Notes: generated by a model from the sequence alone, not told the origin. Positions 26,806-36,194 are shown, counted from the stretch's first letter. The stretch is DNA of 64,000 nt from Psychrobacter arenosus (GCF_904848165.1 NZ_LR884459.1:806001-870000), one strand, 5' to 3'. Program-made: numbers and translations.

Positions 26806-28203
26806 CTATTTTTCTTGATAAGACAGTTTGATACCTACTGCATAGCCATCGTTATCTTCAAAGTTACTAACGATTTTGCCATTAGGTAATGACCCATTAG
26901 CATCACCAAACATTAGGTACTTACCACCAGCTGAAATAGCCCAGTTTTTATCTAGGTCAAATTTAGCACCAGCACCTACACTATAATAGCCTTCGATAGG
27001 ACCTAGTGATGTGGTTGGGTTGCCTGCGCCACTATCCCAACCTATGTTACCTGATACTGCTAAGTTTGGCGCAACACGTTTGGCTAGACCTAACTCTACT
27101 TGCCATTGGTCATCATCGTAACTTACTAAAGGTAGACCTGAAGCTGAATTATAAAGCGGTGGCACGATTTCAAACTTGCTCCAAGGCACAAAGCGTACTT
27201 TAGCAGTGGCTAAAGTCGTTGGGTTCACGCCCGTTTGAAAGTCAAAGTTGACTGATTCAGGAGTTGTGATATCAATTTTGCTGCCTTGTCTTGCGGCAAA
27301 CACTGGCATAGTCTCATCGATATTATTCTCATGATCGATTTCTGAGCGGTAGGTCAATGCAGCTTTTAAAGCGATTTCAGGCTTTGAGAATGCAGCCCCT
27401 GCTACCCAACCATAGCCATCACCAGAAGAAATATGCGCATCATAGCCTGCAGCCGTTAAATAAGCAGGACCACGCAATGCTACATCAGCGTTTAGACGTT
27501 GAATAGCTGGTCCACCATAAATTTGGAAGTTGTCATTTAACTTAATACCAATAAGACCCGTGATATTTTCACTTCTTACTTCTACATTGGTACCTTGACC
27601 TGTAGTTGCACTAATACCGCTTATGATTTTATCAGTTGCTCCTAATGCAGTGCCTAGATCTTGTGCTTGAGCCTGTAAAATGGCTTTTTGTTCAGCAGGA
27701 AGATTAGGGTTAGCTAGAGCATTTTGCAAACCTTTGAAGGCTGCCTGAGCATCTGCTACCGAACTAAATTTGTCTTGAGTCAAACCAGCCACAAGCTGAT
27801 CAGCATTAGCAGCAATTTGTGCAGCATCGCCACTTACGAAATTATTGTTACCTGAGTATTTGGCTGCAGCACCAAAAGGCTCATCGTATAAGATACCAAC
27901 GCTCACTCTATCATTCACGTCAACTTTTACGCCATAACGCGCCATATCATAAGATTCAGCGATATCGTCAATCTTATTACCTTGGTTGTATTTGCTTAAA
28001 TCTGCAATACCCATGTAAGAGTTATCATAACCAGTAACTTTACCATCGATATAGGTATAGCTGGCTTCAGCATAGAGGCCATCTTGTAAGAACGCACTGA
28101 TATCTTGACCTGAGCGGTCAAGGCCAGCAGCGCCCGCTACGCTAGCCACAGATAAAGAAGTGATGGCAACTGCCAAAGTCTTAAGGGAGAAATTGTGGAT
28201 CAT
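26806..28203 (-). CDS. FadL-family outer-membrane channel, copy 3
   Basis: This is a 465-residue FadL/OMPP1-family barrel. The ATG at 28203 is preferred over the TTG four codons upstream, since GGAG lies six bases before the ATG. The signal peptide ends near AGA, followed by AGLDRSGQDISAFLQDG. Core motifs match copy 1: VGILYDEPFGAAAKYSG, AALTYRSEIDHE, TPESVNFDFQTGV, VRFVPWSKFEIVPPLYN, GWDSGAGNPTTSLGPIEGYYS and KYLMFGDANGSLPNGK. It differs by a helical, Ala/Gln-rich insertion at about residues 120-205, in a predicted extracellular loop. It is the promoter-distal member of the island and lacks the exact CATGGAGGA leader of the other four genes. Confidence 0.9.
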   Translation of the reverse strand: MIHNFSLKTLAVAITSLSVASVAGAAGLDRSGQDISAFLQDGLYAEASYTYIDGKVTGYDNSYMGIADLSKYNQGNKIDDIAESYDMARYGVKVDVNDRVSVGILYDEPFGAAAKYSGNNNFVSGDAAQIAANADQLVAGLTQDKFSSVADAQAAFKGLQNALANPNLPAEQKAILQAQAQDLGTALGATDKIISGISATTGQGTNVEVRSENITGLIGIKLNDNFQIYGGPAIQRLNADVALRGPAYLTAAGYDAHISSGDGYGWVAGAAFSKPEIALKAALTYRSEIDHENNIDETMPVFAARQGSKIDITTPESVNFDFQTGVNPTTLATAKVRFVPWSKFEIVPPLYNSASGLPLVSYDDDQWQVELGLAKRVAPNLAVSGNIGWDSGAGNPTTSLGPIEGYYSVGAGAKFDLDKNWAISAGGKYLMFGDANGSLPNGKIVSNFEDNDGYAVGIKLSYQEK

Positions 28204-28561
28204 GAATGGCTCCAAACGTCCAAATTGTTAATAATAAAATGCCAACCAATCAATAGTCATGGTTAGACATAATTGCCCTAGAAACGCGCACCTATAGTAA
28301 TGAAAACATCACGTAAAAACAACATTAGAATAAGAATGCTACCAGTAATAAATTTCGCTTTACTAAATGTAAATATGTGTTAGCACTAAAACACTTATTC
28401 TTTAGAGTACATATGTTCTCTATTGATTTAATTGAAAATTTTTCATGAACCATTCTATTTATAAAAGAATAAGTTTAAGTGTGGCTTATATAACTTATTC
28501 TCTAAGCAAATTATTCCACCACTTTATTGCTAATAAAAATTAACATCCGCAGCAGTAATTA
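28204..28561. other. Spacer between slyX and FadL copy 3
   Basis: These 358 bp of AT-rich sequence hold the FadL copy 3 promoter region. I see no ORF with a ribosome site, no tRNA and no mobile-element end that would mark an island boundary. Confidence 0.4.
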
Positions 28562-28780
28562 TTAATAATGCGGCGGTTTATCTGCCATAACATCAAAAGG
28601 CGCTACCCCTTCTTCGCTCTTGCCATCAAGACGACCATAAACCAGCTGTAATTGACGCTGCATATCTTGCATTTGCTTATCTTGTAAAGCTATCACTTTA
28701 TCTAAACGATCTACGGTATCTTCTAAATGTGCGACTGTAATCTGTAAATCAGTGACTTGTTGGGTTAAATCCTGTGGCAT
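28562..28780 (-). CDS. slyX: SlyX family protein
   Basis: This 72-residue cytosolic protein is almost entirely one coiled coil (QQVTDLQITVAHLEDTVDRL, followed by DKVIALQDKQMQDMQRQLQL) and ends in the SlyX hallmark PPHY. Its molecular role is not well established. The length is normal. GGAGA lies seven bases before the ATG. It diverges from uup across about 130 bp. Confidence 0.88.
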   Translation of the reverse strand: MPQDLTQQVTDLQITVAHLEDTVDRLDKVIALQDKQMQDMQRQLQLVYGRLDGKSEEGVAPFDVMADKPPHY

Positions 28781-28912
28781 GACAGTTCTCCATCTGGTTT
28801 GGTTAGGGTCTAAAATTTTTTATCGTTAAACATGCTCAAGCACTCCCACGAATATCTGGTCATAGCGTGCTATAATCTGGGCAATTTTAACCTTAGGTAA
28901 GACAAATTAGCT

Positions 28913-30853
28913 ATGGCACTAGTACATTTAAAAAACATTCATCTAGCATTCGGCGTTGCCCCTATTTTAGATGGTATTGATTTGAGCATCAGTGAAGGCG
29001 AGCGCGTTTGCTTAATTGGACGTAATGGCGAAGGTAAATCCACTTTATTTAAGTTGATCAATGGCTCACTACATCCGGACAGCGGCGAAGTTATTATTAA
29101 TAACAGTGTACGTATAGCTATGCTTGAGCAAGATGTGCCGGAGAGCGAAGGTCGTATCTTGGATATCGTGATGGGAGGTAGTCCGCGGACCGCCCAATTG
29201 CTAAAAGACTATAATATCAAATTAGATGCTTGTGCTGATGGCGATATGGATGCCTGTGACGCAATGGCGACCTTACAGCACGATATTGATGCGGTGCATG
29301 GTTGGGATCTGGAGCGCGAAGCTACTACCCTGATTACCAATATGGGCCTCAATCCAGACGACGATCTCTCTGCCCTATCTGGCGGTCGGAAACGTCGTGT
29401 CCTATTGGCCCGTGCCCTCGTCACTAAGCCTGACCTCTTACTTCTTGACGAACCCACTAACCATTTAGACGTGGATAGCATTGAATGGTTAGAGCAATTC
29501 TTAAAAGATTGGCAAGGCCTGACATTATTATTTGTGACGCATGACCGTGCCTTCGTTGATAAGCTAGCTACCCGTATTATCGAGCTTGATCGTGGTCAGT
29601 TGAGCAGCTATGACGTCACCCAAGGCGCCGGTGGTTATGCCCGCTATCAAGAGTTAAAAGAACAGCAACTCTTAGCAGAAGAAAAGAACAATGCTAACTT
29701 TGATAAAAAGTTGGCACAGGAAGAAGTGTGGATTCGCCAAGGTATCAAAGCGCGCCGTACCCGTAATGAGGGCCGCGTTCGGGAATTAAAACAATTGCGT
29801 GAAGAGCGCAAAGCCCGTCGTGAGCAAGTGGGCAACGTCAATATTACTATGACCAGTGGTGATAAGAGTGGCAAGCTCGTTTGCCAAGTTAAAGACTTGC
29901 ATCTCGCTTATGGTGGCGATGTCTTAGTAGATAACTTTAGCACCACCATCGTTCGTGGCGATAAAATTGGTATTATTGGCCCTAATGGGGTTGGTAAGAC
30001 TACGCTTATTAAAGCTATTTTAGATATGTCAGATGCTGAGTTGACGCAGACTGGTAGCGTTACTTTGGGTACAAACCTTAAGATTGCCTTTTTTGATCAG
30101 TTGCGCGATCAGTTGGACTTAGAAGCTAGCGTTGCAGAAAACGTCTCAGAAGGGTCTGACTTTGTCGAAGTAGGCGGACGTAAAACTCACATTATGAGTT
30201 ACTTGCAAGATTTCTTATTTGCCCCAGAGCGTGCGCGTACTCCTGTCAAAGCCCTATCAGGTGGCGAGCGTAACCGTGTTCTCTTGGCCAAGCAACTGTT
30301 AAAACCTGCCAATATTCTAATCCTTGATGAGCCTACCAACGACTTGGATATGGCAACGCTTGAGCTATTAGAGGAGTCTGTAGCCAGCTTTAACGGCACT
30401 ATCTTGCTCATTAGCCATGACCGTGCCTTTATGGACAATGTCGTAACGTCGACTTGGGTATTTGATAAAGACGAAGCCGGCAATGGTATCGTCAAAGAGT
30501 ATGTCGGCGGCTACCAAGACTATTTGGTACAAAGAAATCGTAGCGATAAAGCTATAGCGGCTAATGGTAGCAAAAAATCCAATAAAGCAGCGCCAGCAAA
30601 ATCAGTAGATAGTGATTTGGTCGCTGTAAATAAGAAAAAGCTCAGCTATAATGAGCAGCGCGAACTCGATGCCTTACCTAAGCAAATCAAACAGCTAGAA
30701 GAAGAGCAAGCAGTCTTACAGGCAAAGCTTGCGGATGGCTCTTGGTTTACGCAAGATTTGGCAGCGGCTACCGCGGCCAGTGACCGTTTGACCGCTATCG
30801 ATGATGATATGATGGAAAAACTAGAACGTTGGGAAGCTTTAGAGCAAGAATAA
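28913..30853 (+). CDS. uup: ABC-F ATPase Uup
   Basis: This is a 646-residue soluble ABC-F protein with two nucleotide-binding domains. The first has Walker A GRNGEGKST, signature LSGGRKRR and Walker B LLLLDEPTNHLD. The second has GPNGVGKTT, LSGGERNR and ILILDEPTNDLD. A charged linker connects the domains (about 240-300, ARRTRNEGRVRELKQLR), and there is a C-terminal coiled coil (about 575-646, KKLSYNEQRELDALPKQI). The C-terminal coiled coil identifies the Uup branch, associated with DNA or ribosome transactions and precise excision of transposons in E. coli. No membrane partner is adjacent, as expected for ABC-F. Confidence 0.93.
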   Translation: MALVHLKNIHLAFGVAPILDGIDLSISEGERVCLIGRNGEGKSTLFKLINGSLHPDSGEVIINNSVRIAMLEQDVPESEGRILDIVMGGSPRTAQLLKDYNIKLDACADGDMDACDAMATLQHDIDAVHGWDLEREATTLITNMGLNPDDDLSALSGGRKRRVLLARALVTKPDLLLLDEPTNHLDVDSIEWLEQFLKDWQGLTLLFVTHDRAFVDKLATRIIELDRGQLSSYDVTQGAGGYARYQELKEQQLLAEEKNNANFDKKLAQEEVWIRQGIKARRTRNEGRVRELKQLREERKARREQVGNVNITMTSGDKSGKLVCQVKDLHLAYGGDVLVDNFSTTIVRGDKIGIIGPNGVGKTTLIKAILDMSDAELTQTGSVTLGTNLKIAFFDQLRDQLDLEASVAENVSEGSDFVEVGGRKTHIMSYLQDFLFAPERARTPVKALSGGERNRVLLAKQLLKPANILILDEPTNDLDMATLELLEESVASFNGTILLISHDRAFMDNVVTSTWVFDKDEAGNGIVKEYVGGYQDYLVQRNRSDKAIAANGSKKSNKAAPAKSVDSDLVAVNKKKLSYNEQRELDALPKQIKQLEEEQAVLQAKLADGSWFTQDLAAATAASDRLTAIDDDMMEKLERWEALEQE

Positions 30854-31494
30854 CGTTGCTGTCTTCAATCCTACTCTCGTTAACTCCAGCTCTATTCGAT
30901 TGTCAAATTATAGAACTGGTATGAGGGAGTTAAAGGTTAACTAGAAGACTGCGAGCAACTTAATCTCCTAGGATAATAGATGATAGCGGGGCCTCTATGA
31001 TGAGCTGCCCCGTTTTTTAGATAGACCTACCCTTTTCATTACTGACTTTGGCCATCGCGATGGTCAATTTCATAGTGATTATTACTATTTTGTCGTCTAG
31101 TATTGATACTAATAATAAAATGTTTAGAATATCCCCTGGTTACGCTGTGCAATATTGTCGTAACACTGATGGTATCGTTGCTAAAAACCAGCCAATATTC
31201 TAATTGTTTTAATAAAAAAATAAATTCCTTAGACAGATTAAGGAATTGCGTAAATCTTTGCTATAATGTCAAGCGTAAACTGGTGCTAAAAGCAGATAAA
31301 CCTTAGTAAAATTTTACTCAGGGGTTTGCTTTATTTTGCGCCTATGAATTTATTTTATGACGAAAATAGCTTAGAATAGTAACAATTAGCAAAACTAGGC
31401 ACAGCTAAAGTGGTTCAGGTGCAACATTCATGCTCCCCACAGCCACAAACCCAGTGTGGGATAATCCCATTACATTCACCTGGAGGAAGTTTTA
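30854..31494. other. Spacer between uup and petA
   Basis: The spacer holds an intrinsic terminator at 30987-31018 and otherwise AT-rich sequence. An in-frame stretch at 31103-31306 has no ribosome site or recognisable composition and I do not call it. The pet promoter must lie in the last 200 bp, where an inverted repeat CCCACA/TGTGGG (31436-31441, 31455-31460) occurs. Confidence 0.5.
30987..31018 (+). terminator. Terminator downstream of uup
   Basis: A CGGGGC/GCCCCG stem (30987-30992 with 31007-31012) is followed by six Ts. Confidence 0.8.
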
Positions 31495-32079
31495 ATGAGC
31501 CATGCCGAAGGCGTTAATGTAAAACGCCGTAGAGTTCTTATTGCCTCGACAGCCGCGATTGGAGCGGCAGGCGTCGCTGCAGTGGCTACACCTTTTGTCC
31601 GTTCATGGTATCCCAGTGCGAAAGCAGAAGCCGCAGGTGCTGCTGTTACGCAAGATATCGGCTCTATCGAAAACGGTCAAATGATTGTCGTAAAGTATCG
31701 TGGTAAACCGATCTACGTCGTCAAACGTACCGACGATATGCTGGCGAACTTGGATAAAGTTACGCCATTGCTCGCCGACCCAGATTCAAGCGCTTCATTG
31801 CAACCTGAATATTGTACCAACCAAACTCGTTCACGTGAGCCAACCGTTTTGGTGGTAGAGGGCGTGTGTACCCACCTAGGGTGTGCGCCTAACTTCCGTC
31901 CAGAAGTTGGTGCTGCTGATCTTGGTGGTAATGATTGGTTTGGCGGGTTTTTCTGTCCCTGTCATGGCTCTAAGTATGATCTGTCAGGTCGAGTTTTCAA
32001 AGGGGTGCCAGCCCCACTAAACTTACCCATCCCAGACTATAACGTGGATGGTACCATCTTGACGGTCGGGGAGGCTTAA
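31495..32079 (+). CDS. petA: Ubiquinol-cytochrome c reductase, Rieske iron-sulfur subunit
   Basis: This subunit of the cytochrome bc1 complex carries electrons from ubiquinol to cytochrome c1. It has 194 residues. The N terminus has a Tat-like KRRR motif followed by a single membrane anchor (VLIASTAAIGAAGVAAVATP). The [2Fe-2S] ligands are visible as CTHLGC (Cys125, His127) and CPCHGS (Cys154, His157), with Cys130 and Cys156 forming the usual disulfide. GGAGG lies nine bases before the ATG. It is the first gene of petABC, two bases ahead of petB. Confidence 0.96.
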   Translation: MSHAEGVNVKRRRVLIASTAAIGAAGVAAVATPFVRSWYPSAKAEAAGAAVTQDIGSIENGQMIVVKYRGKPIYVVKRTDDMLANLDKVTPLLADPDSSASLQPEYCTNQTRSREPTVLVVEGVCTHLGCAPNFRPEVGAADLGGNDWFGGFFCPCHGSKYDLSGRVFKGVPAPLNLPIPDYNVDGTILTVGEA

Positions 32080-32081
32080 TC

Positions 32082-33308
32082 ATGAGTATAGGCAAAAAAA
32101 TGATGCACTGGGTGGATGCGCGTTTTCCCGCGACTGAAACCTACGAATACCACATGTCAAAATACTATGCACCAAAAAACTTCAACTTTTGGTATTTTTT
32201 TGGTGTGTTGTCGATGGTGGTGTTGGTTAACCAGCTAGTCACCGGCATTTGGCTTACCATGATGTACAACCCTAGTGCAGAAGGTGCTTTCGCCTCTGTC
32301 GAATACATCATGCGTGATGTTAAAGGCGGTTGGCTCATTCGTTATATGCACTCGACGGGCGCCTCGGCCTTCTTCGTCGTCGTATATCTCCATATGTTCC
32401 GTGCCCTACTCTACGGCTCATACCAAAAACCCCGTGAGCTTATTTGGCTAATTGGTATGGGTATTTACCTATGTCTAATGGCTGAAGGCTTCTTCGGTTA
32501 CCTATTACCTTGGGGTAATATGTCATTTTGGGGTGCTCAGGTTATTCTTAACTTACCTGCTGCCATTCCAGTCATTGGTGATGGCCTAGCGGAATGGGTT
32601 CGTGGTGATTATCTAATTTCAGGTATCACGCTAAACCGTTTCTTCGCTCTACACGTAGTGGCTATCCCACTAGTGCTAGTTGGCTTAGTCTTTATGCATA
32701 TGGTCGCACTGCATCATGTTGGCTCGAACAACCCTGATGGTATCGACATCAAAAAGCTAAAAGACAAAAATGGTGTACCGTTAGATGGCGTGGCTTTCCA
32801 CCCTTACTATACTGTGCATGACATGATCGGTATTGTCGTCTTCTTTATCTGCTTCTTTGCGGTAGTATTCTTCTTCCCAGAAGGCGGTGGATTCTTCCTA
32901 GAGCCCCCTAACTTTGAAGGCGCCAACGCACTGAAGACCCCGGCTCACATTGCTCCAGTTTGGTACTATACGCCGTTCTACGCTATCTTACGTGCGGTAC
33001 CTAATAAGCTTGGCGGTGTAATTGCTATGGGCGGCGCGATTGCTGTACTGTTCTTAATCCCATGGTTAGATCGTTCACCAGTACGCTCTATCCGTTACAA
33101 AGGTATTTTGTCTAAGATTGCTTTGACTATCTTTGCCATTAGTTTCCTAGTATTGGGTTATTTAGGCGCAACACCAGCCTCGCCAACAGCTACTATCATG
33201 GCGCGTATCTTTACTATCTTGTACTTCTTGTTCTTCTTACTCATGCCAATTTACACTGCTATTGAGAAGTGTAAACAGCCACCCGATCGCGTTACTGGAG
33301 GTCACTAA
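32082..33308 (+). CDS. petB: Cytochrome b subunit of the bc1 complex
   Basis: This 408-residue integral membrane cytochrome b has about eight or nine helices and two hemes and houses the quinol oxidation and quinone reduction sites. Seen are the N-terminal TGIWLTMMYNPS, heme-ligand helices with RYMHSTGASAFFVVVYLHMFR and FFALHVVAIPLVLVGLVFMH, and the Qo-site PEWY equivalent written here as PVWYYTPFYAILR. It overlaps petC by one base (TAATG), which indicates translational coupling. Confidence 0.96.
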   Translation: MSIGKKMMHWVDARFPATETYEYHMSKYYAPKNFNFWYFFGVLSMVVLVNQLVTGIWLTMMYNPSAEGAFASVEYIMRDVKGGWLIRYMHSTGASAFFVVVYLHMFRALLYGSYQKPRELIWLIGMGIYLCLMAEGFFGYLLPWGNMSFWGAQVILNLPAAIPVIGDGLAEWVRGDYLISGITLNRFFALHVVAIPLVLVGLVFMHMVALHHVGSNNPDGIDIKKLKDKNGVPLDGVAFHPYYTVHDMIGIVVFFICFFAVVFFFPEGGGFFLEPPNFEGANALKTPAHIAPVWYYTPFYAILRAVPNKLGGVIAMGGAIAVLFLIPWLDRSPVRSIRYKGILSKIALTIFAISFLVLGYLGATPASPTATIMARIFTILYFLFFLLMPIYTAIEKCKQPPDRVTGGH

Positions 33309-34024
33309 TGAATATGCTCACCAAATCCTTGGCTGGAATTAGCTTAGGCGCTGCATTGACTTTAGCGGCAGGTAGCGCAGCAGCCTCTGGTGGCGGAGGT
33401 TGCGGTACTTTTACCAATGCCGAAGGCGTAGAAGAGCATCTGGCCTGTAGTACTGCTCCGGTTGATTTTACCAACAAGGGCTCGCTACAAAACGGAGCTA
33501 AGCTTTTCATGAACTATTGTGTCGGTTGTCACACCGCGCAATATGTACGTCACTCTAGAATCGCGCAAGACCTTGAGATTCCACCAGAGCTAGTAGAAAA
33601 GTACTTGATGGTGACTACCGATCAAATCGGTGACCATATCACTGCTGGTATCGATCCTGATGTGCAAGCAGATTGGTTTGGCGCCCCACCACCTGATTTG
33701 TCTTTAGAGACTCGTTTACGTGGTGATGATTGGGTCTATACCTATCTATTGTCATTCTACGAAGATCCAAGCCGTCCTTGGGGGGCTAATAACTTAGTCC
33801 TACCCAACGCGGCTATGCCTCACGTGTTGCATAATATGCAAGAAGAGCTCAGTAAAGAAGAGTTTGAGAGTGAGGTCGGTGACCTAGTCAACTTTATGGC
33901 ATGGATGGGCGAGCCTGTTCGTCATGACCGTAAAGTGATCGGTGGTTTTGTTATCTTGTTCTTATTAGTGCTATTAATTCCAGTCTATCTGTTGAATAAA
34001 GAATTCTGGAAAGACGTTAAATAA
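33308..34024 (+). CDS. petC: Cytochrome c1
   Basis: This 238-residue periplasmic cytochrome is anchored by a C-terminal helix (VIGGFVILFLLVLLIPVYLL) and has an N-terminal signal peptide (LTLAAGSAAAS). The covalent heme site is CVGCH at Cys71-His75. APPPDLSLETR and the AAMPHVL segment contribute the axial Met region. It completes the petABC operon and passes electrons to soluble cytochromes. It is followed by an intrinsic terminator. Confidence 0.95.
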   Translation: MNMLTKSLAGISLGAALTLAAGSAAASGGGGCGTFTNAEGVEEHLACSTAPVDFTNKGSLQNGAKLFMNYCVGCHTAQYVRHSRIAQDLEIPPELVEKYLMVTTDQIGDHITAGIDPDVQADWFGAPPPDLSLETRLRGDDWVYTYLLSFYEDPSRPWGANNLVLPNAAMPHVLHNMQEELSKEEFESEVGDLVNFMAWMGEPVRHDRKVIGGFVILFLLVLLIPVYLLNKEFWKDVK

Positions 34025-34065
34025 GACGGTTAACTCTGGATTAGCGTCTAAGTTATTGATAGATG

Positions 34066-34096
34066 AAGGGCAGCACTCAGGTGTTGCCCTTTTTTA
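34066..34096 (+). terminator. Terminator of petABC
   Basis: An 11-bp stem with one G-T pair (34066-34076 with 34081-34091, loop tcag) is followed by six Ts. Confidence 0.85.
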
Positions 34097-34274
34097 TGCC
34101 CGTATTTTATTTAATATATTTTACAAGCTATCCTTGCTCGCTATTTCGCCTACTATCGCAATGATCAGCAATCGTGGGTTAATAAGATGATTGCTTGGAT
34201 AATACCTTGTTAGCCTTGATAATAAAGGACACATTGTTTACGATGACAGTCTTATAAGTAGATGATAGCCCAAC

Positions 34275-34889
34275 ATGATAGATGCTAATGATATCCCCAA
34301 CAGTCAGCTCGTGTTATACGCTGATGATGGCTATGACAGCCACGTGGTGCGCTTGCTGCTAGAAGAAAAGCAGCTGGCCTACTATCATTCGCGTCTGCAT
34401 TCTGAGCGCCCTGAAGACCTCACAGAGCTCAATCCCTATCATAGCTTACCGGTACTGCAACAGCGTGATATTGCCTTGTATGAGATTAACGTTATCTTTG
34501 AATATTTAGAAGAGCGTTACCATGCGCATAAACTGCTGCCGGAGACCCCGCAAGAGCGCGCCATTATCCGGCAATTGGCTTGGCGAATCCAAAACGATTG
34601 GTTAGCATTAGGGCGTAAGCTGTTGATTCACCCCGACAGCTTTAATAAAGCAGAAGGCGCCCGCGCAAAAAAACAACTGGCAGATTCTCTTATCACGATA
34701 TCGCCCTTATTTGCCCATAAGCCCTATTTTATGGCGGACGATTTCGGTTGGTGTGATGCCCTATTAGCGCCGTTATTATGGCGTTTAGAGGAGATGGGTA
34801 TCCAGCTGCCACCAGCTATAACTAGGCCTTTAACCGAGTACCAGAAACGCTTATTTGAGCGCAGCGGCTTTAAAGCTAGCGTGTCGTAA
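34275..34889 (+). CDS. sspA: Stringent starvation protein A
   Basis: This 204-residue GST-fold protein binds RNA polymerase and alters transcription during starvation or stress, rather than acting as a transferase. The N-terminal thioredoxin-like domain has LVLYADDGYDSHVVRLLLEEK, the cis-Pro loop HSLPVLQQRDIALYEINVIFEYL, and then an all-helical C-terminal domain with FGWCDALLAPLLWRL. It lies directly upstream of sspB, the usual order, with a gap of about 95 bp. Confidence 0.9.
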   Translation: MIDANDIPNSQLVLYADDGYDSHVVRLLLEEKQLAYYHSRLHSERPEDLTELNPYHSLPVLQQRDIALYEINVIFEYLEERYHAHKLLPETPQERAIIRQLAWRIQNDWLALGRKLLIHPDSFNKAEGARAKKQLADSLITISPLFAHKPYFMADDFGWCDALLAPLLWRLEEMGIQLPPAITRPLTEYQKRLFERSGFKASVS

Positions 34890-34985
34890 TCCAGCTATTT
34901 AAACGGGTGAAAAATAACCCTCTGTAACTAAGTTGGCTGCTAAATTAGCGCTATAATGATTTATATGTACAATTGGAGCTACTGT

Positions 34986-35432
34986 ATGACCGATACCGAT
35001 CTAGAGGTTTCCCCTACTCGCCCTTATATGGTGCGTGCTATTTATCAATGGATTGAAGACAATTATCTGACCCCCTATTTGATGGTCGATGCGACACTGG
35101 ACAATGTCCAAGTGCCTACGGAGTTTGTCCAAGAAGGCCGAATTGTCCTCAACATTGCTAGCCGTGCTACTGGTAATATGTCGATGGAAAACGATTATAT
35201 TAACTTTAGTGCGCGCTTTGGTGGTGTCTCTCGTGATATCTGGGTGCCTATTCAAGCTGTGATGGGCATCTATGCCAAAGAAAACTCGCAAGGGATGTTC
35301 TTTGATCCTACCGAATATGAGAATTATACTCCGCCTGCTGATGACTTACGTGATACTCCAAATAAGCCAGCTGCACCGGTCAAGCCAAAAGAAAAGCGGG
35401 AAAACAAAGCGGGCTTAAAAGTTTTAAAATAG
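34986..35432 (+). CDS. sspB: ClpXP protease specificity-enhancing factor SspB
   Basis: This adaptor delivers ssrA-tagged proteins to ClpXP. I place the start at the ATG at 34986 (148 aa), since GGAG lies seven bases upstream and the in-frame upstream ATG at 34956 has none and overlaps a TATAAT (34952-34957). The substrate-binding domain spans about 8-110 (RPYMVRAIYQWIEDNYLTPYL, VLNIASRATGNMSM, SARFGGVSRDIWVPIQAVMGIYA). A flexible, charged tail follows and ends in a short ClpX-binding element (KAGLKVLK). Confidence 0.93.
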   Translation: MTDTDLEVSPTRPYMVRAIYQWIEDNYLTPYLMVDATLDNVQVPTEFVQEGRIVLNIASRATGNMSMENDYINFSARFGGVSRDIWVPIQAVMGIYAKENSQGMFFDPTEYENYTPPADDLRDTPNKPAAPVKPKEKRENKAGLKVLK

Positions 35433-35470
35433 CAAAGTCTTAAAATAGCAAAGTCTTAAAATAGCAAAGT
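35425..35470. repeat. Three tandem 16-bp copies spanning the sspB stop
   Basis: The unit taaaatagcaaagtct occurs at 35425 and 35441 and in partial form at 35457. The sspB stop codon lies in the first copy. It looks like replication slippage. Confidence 0.8.
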
Positions 35471-35546
35471 TTTTAGATTAAGAAGTCTTAGCAAATGCAG
35501 CATCAAGCTGTTTAGTTTTAAGCCGTCTAATTTTAAACCATAAAAA

Positions 35547-35581
35547 AAAGGGAGAAGCCATAAGTTGGTCTCTCCCTTTTT
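35547..35581. terminator. Bidirectional terminator between sspB and dcd
   Basis: AAAAGGGAGA (35547-35556) pairs with TCTCCCTTTT (35571-35580), with A-rich and T-rich flanks. It serves the converging sspB and dcd genes. Confidence 0.8.
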
Positions 35582-35618
35582 GCTACCAATAGCACCAAGT
35601 AAATGCTTTAAGGTACTA

Positions 35619-36194
35619 TTAAGTTCTCGGTAGAGTCACGCCTGTCTGGCCTTGGTATTTACCACCACGGTCTTTATAGCTGGTCTCACAGACGTCATCA
35701 GCATCGCTTTGGAAAAACAGCATTTGCGCGACGCCTTCACCGGCATAAATACGTGCAGGCAAAGTGGTCGTGTTACTAAACTCAAGGGTCACATGACCTT
35801 CCCATTCAGGCTCAAGCGGGGTGACGTTGACGATGATACCGCAACGCGCATAAGTTGATTTACCTAGGCAAATGGTCAGTACATCACGTGGAATACGGAA
35901 ATACTCCATAGTACGCGCTAAAGCAAACGAGTTTGGCGGAATAATACACTCATCACCCACGATATCGATAAAGCTGTTTTGGTCGAAGTTCTTCGGATCG
36001 ACGATGGCAGAATGCACGTTGGTAAAGACTTTAAATTCTCGTGAGCAGCGCACATCGTAGCCATAGCTTGAGGTACCATAACTGACCAACTTATCGCCCG
36101 CATCGTTAAAGCGAACTTGACCGGCTTCATACGGCTCAATCATACCGTGCTCTTCAGCCATTTTACGAATCCAACGGTCAGACTTGATAGACAT
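35619..36194 (-). CDS. dcd: dCTP deaminase
   Basis: This enzyme deaminates dCTP to dUTP, feeding dTTP synthesis. The 191 residues form the trimeric dUTPase-like fold. Markers are the N-terminal [38 protein letters not shown], the active-site region [35 protein letters not shown] (split here: [11 protein letters not shown] and [16 protein letters not shown]), and [14 protein letters not shown] at the C terminus. The length is normal and it is monocistronic. Confidence 0.96.
   Translation of the reverse strand: MSIKSDRWIRKMAEEHGMIEPYEAGQVRFNDAGDKLVSYGTSSYGYDVRCSREFKVFTNVHSAIVDPKNFDQNSFIDIVGDECIIPPNSFALARTMEYFRIPRDVLTICLGKSTYARCGIIVNVTPLEPEWEGHVTLEFSNTTTLPARIYAGEGVAQMLFFQSDADDVCETSYKDRGGKYQGQTGVTLPRT

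Noticed and set aside
10198..28203. A transposon, prophage or integron origin for the surface-lipoprotein island
   Set aside because: I found no transposase, integrase, tRNA boundary or flanking repeats. Duplication within the locus explains the repeats.
31103..31306. 67-codon plus-strand ORF between uup and petA
   Set aside because: It has no ribosome site, a mixed composition without a domain or signal, and lies in AT-rich spacer.
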